From NCBI GenBank assembly GCA_013138655.1, contig WTCI01000193.1, positions 1 to 14,491 on the forward strand: a DNA stretch of 14,491 nucleotides, in the 5' to 3' direction. Source of the stretch: Desulfuromonadaceae bacterium. Lineage in GTDB: Bacteria; Desulfobacterota; Desulfuromonadia; Desulfuromonadales; Geopsychrobacteraceae. Shown here piece by piece: positions 14,403 through 14,491 of this stretch. The position numbers and the translations under genes are program-made. The notes below the pieces were generated by a model. That model ran no database searches and was not told the DNA's origin. It was given only the letters and a program-made list of their open reading frames with translations. Within the stretch, counting starts at the first letter, position 1. Every line of letters begins with the position of its first letter.

Positions 14403-14491
14403 GATGGCGTCGCAAAAAGTCCGACCTACTGCGTTACAGCGTTTTTTCAGGACCTCGACATACCATATGTATGCCTTCACCCCTGAAAAAC
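14403..14491. repeat. Left half of a long palindromic intergenic repeat, cut by the window end
   Basis: The sequence immediately after the pilT stop contains nested inverted repeats. GTTTTTTCAGG (14441-14451) pairs with CCTGAAAAAC (14482-14491) with one bulged T, and inside it CATAC (14459-14463) pairs with GTATG (14469-14473) around loop CATAT. The outer part (14403-14440, GATGGCGTCGCAAAAAGTCC and following) has no partner in the window, so its complement is expected just beyond it. Position and shape suit a dispersed palindromic repeat that may also act as a transcription terminator. Confidence 0.6.

Noticed and set aside
13905..14480. A 191-codon minus-strand open frame opposite pilT
   Set aside because: It overlaps the conserved PilT core and the palindromic repeat, and its translation resembles no family. 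It is treated as a shadow.
1..14491. CRISPR arrays, tRNA/rRNA genes, insertion sequences, phage attachment sites
   Set aside because: No regularly spaced repeats, cloverleaf-like genes, transposase/integrase coding or direct-repeat borders were seen on either strand by reading.

Overview
The window looks like chromosome from a Gram-negative deltaproteobacterium of the Desulfuromonadia (Desulfuromonas/Pelobacter/Geobacter relatives). This is inferred from gene content: a PilW-PilX-PilY1-FimT minor-pilin operon and a pilB-pilT pair of Geobacter type, with moderate GC. No rRNA or other taxonomic marker is present, so the assignment is moderate. All real genes are on the + strand.

Region 1 (1-6060) is a tightly packed type IV pilus minor-pilin/tip operon. 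It holds the 3' part of a PilW-like gene, pilX, a 1218-residue pilY1, a small secreted protein with a cadherin/Ig-like domain, and a GspH/FimT pseudopilin. A rho-independent terminator at 6032-6060 closes it. A second GspH/FimT pseudopilin follows at 6150-6671 with its own plausible promoter and a G8 tract in its ribosome binding site. PilY1 carries an unexpected carbohydrate-binding-like insert in its von Willebrand A region, a degenerate metal site and three Asp-rich calcium-type loops.

Region 2 (6722-8282) is a type IV toxin-antitoxin/abortive infection module, AbiEi-AbiEii, coupled by an ATGA overlap and preceded by a candidate operator. A strong intrinsic terminator lies inside the last codons of the toxin gene, upstream of its stop codon. 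Transcripts ending there would be non-stop messages. The next gene, which overlaps the toxin stop codon by one base, is RNase R, the exonuclease that removes non-stop mRNA.

Region 3 (8282-11403) is housekeeping: rnr (RNase R) and ribF (riboflavin kinase/FAD synthetase).

Region 4 (11498-14402) returns to pilus motors: pilB (extension ATPase with an N-terminal two-motif MshEN c-di-GMP-binding signature) and pilT (retraction ATPase). A large hairpin separates them. The window ends inside what looks like the left half of a long palindromic intergenic repeat. The pilus genes therefore encode tip adhesin, minor pilins and both motors, split by a defence module and two housekeeping genes. No CRISPR array, tRNA, rRNA or transposase was seen, and no gene-free stretch exceeds about 180 bases.
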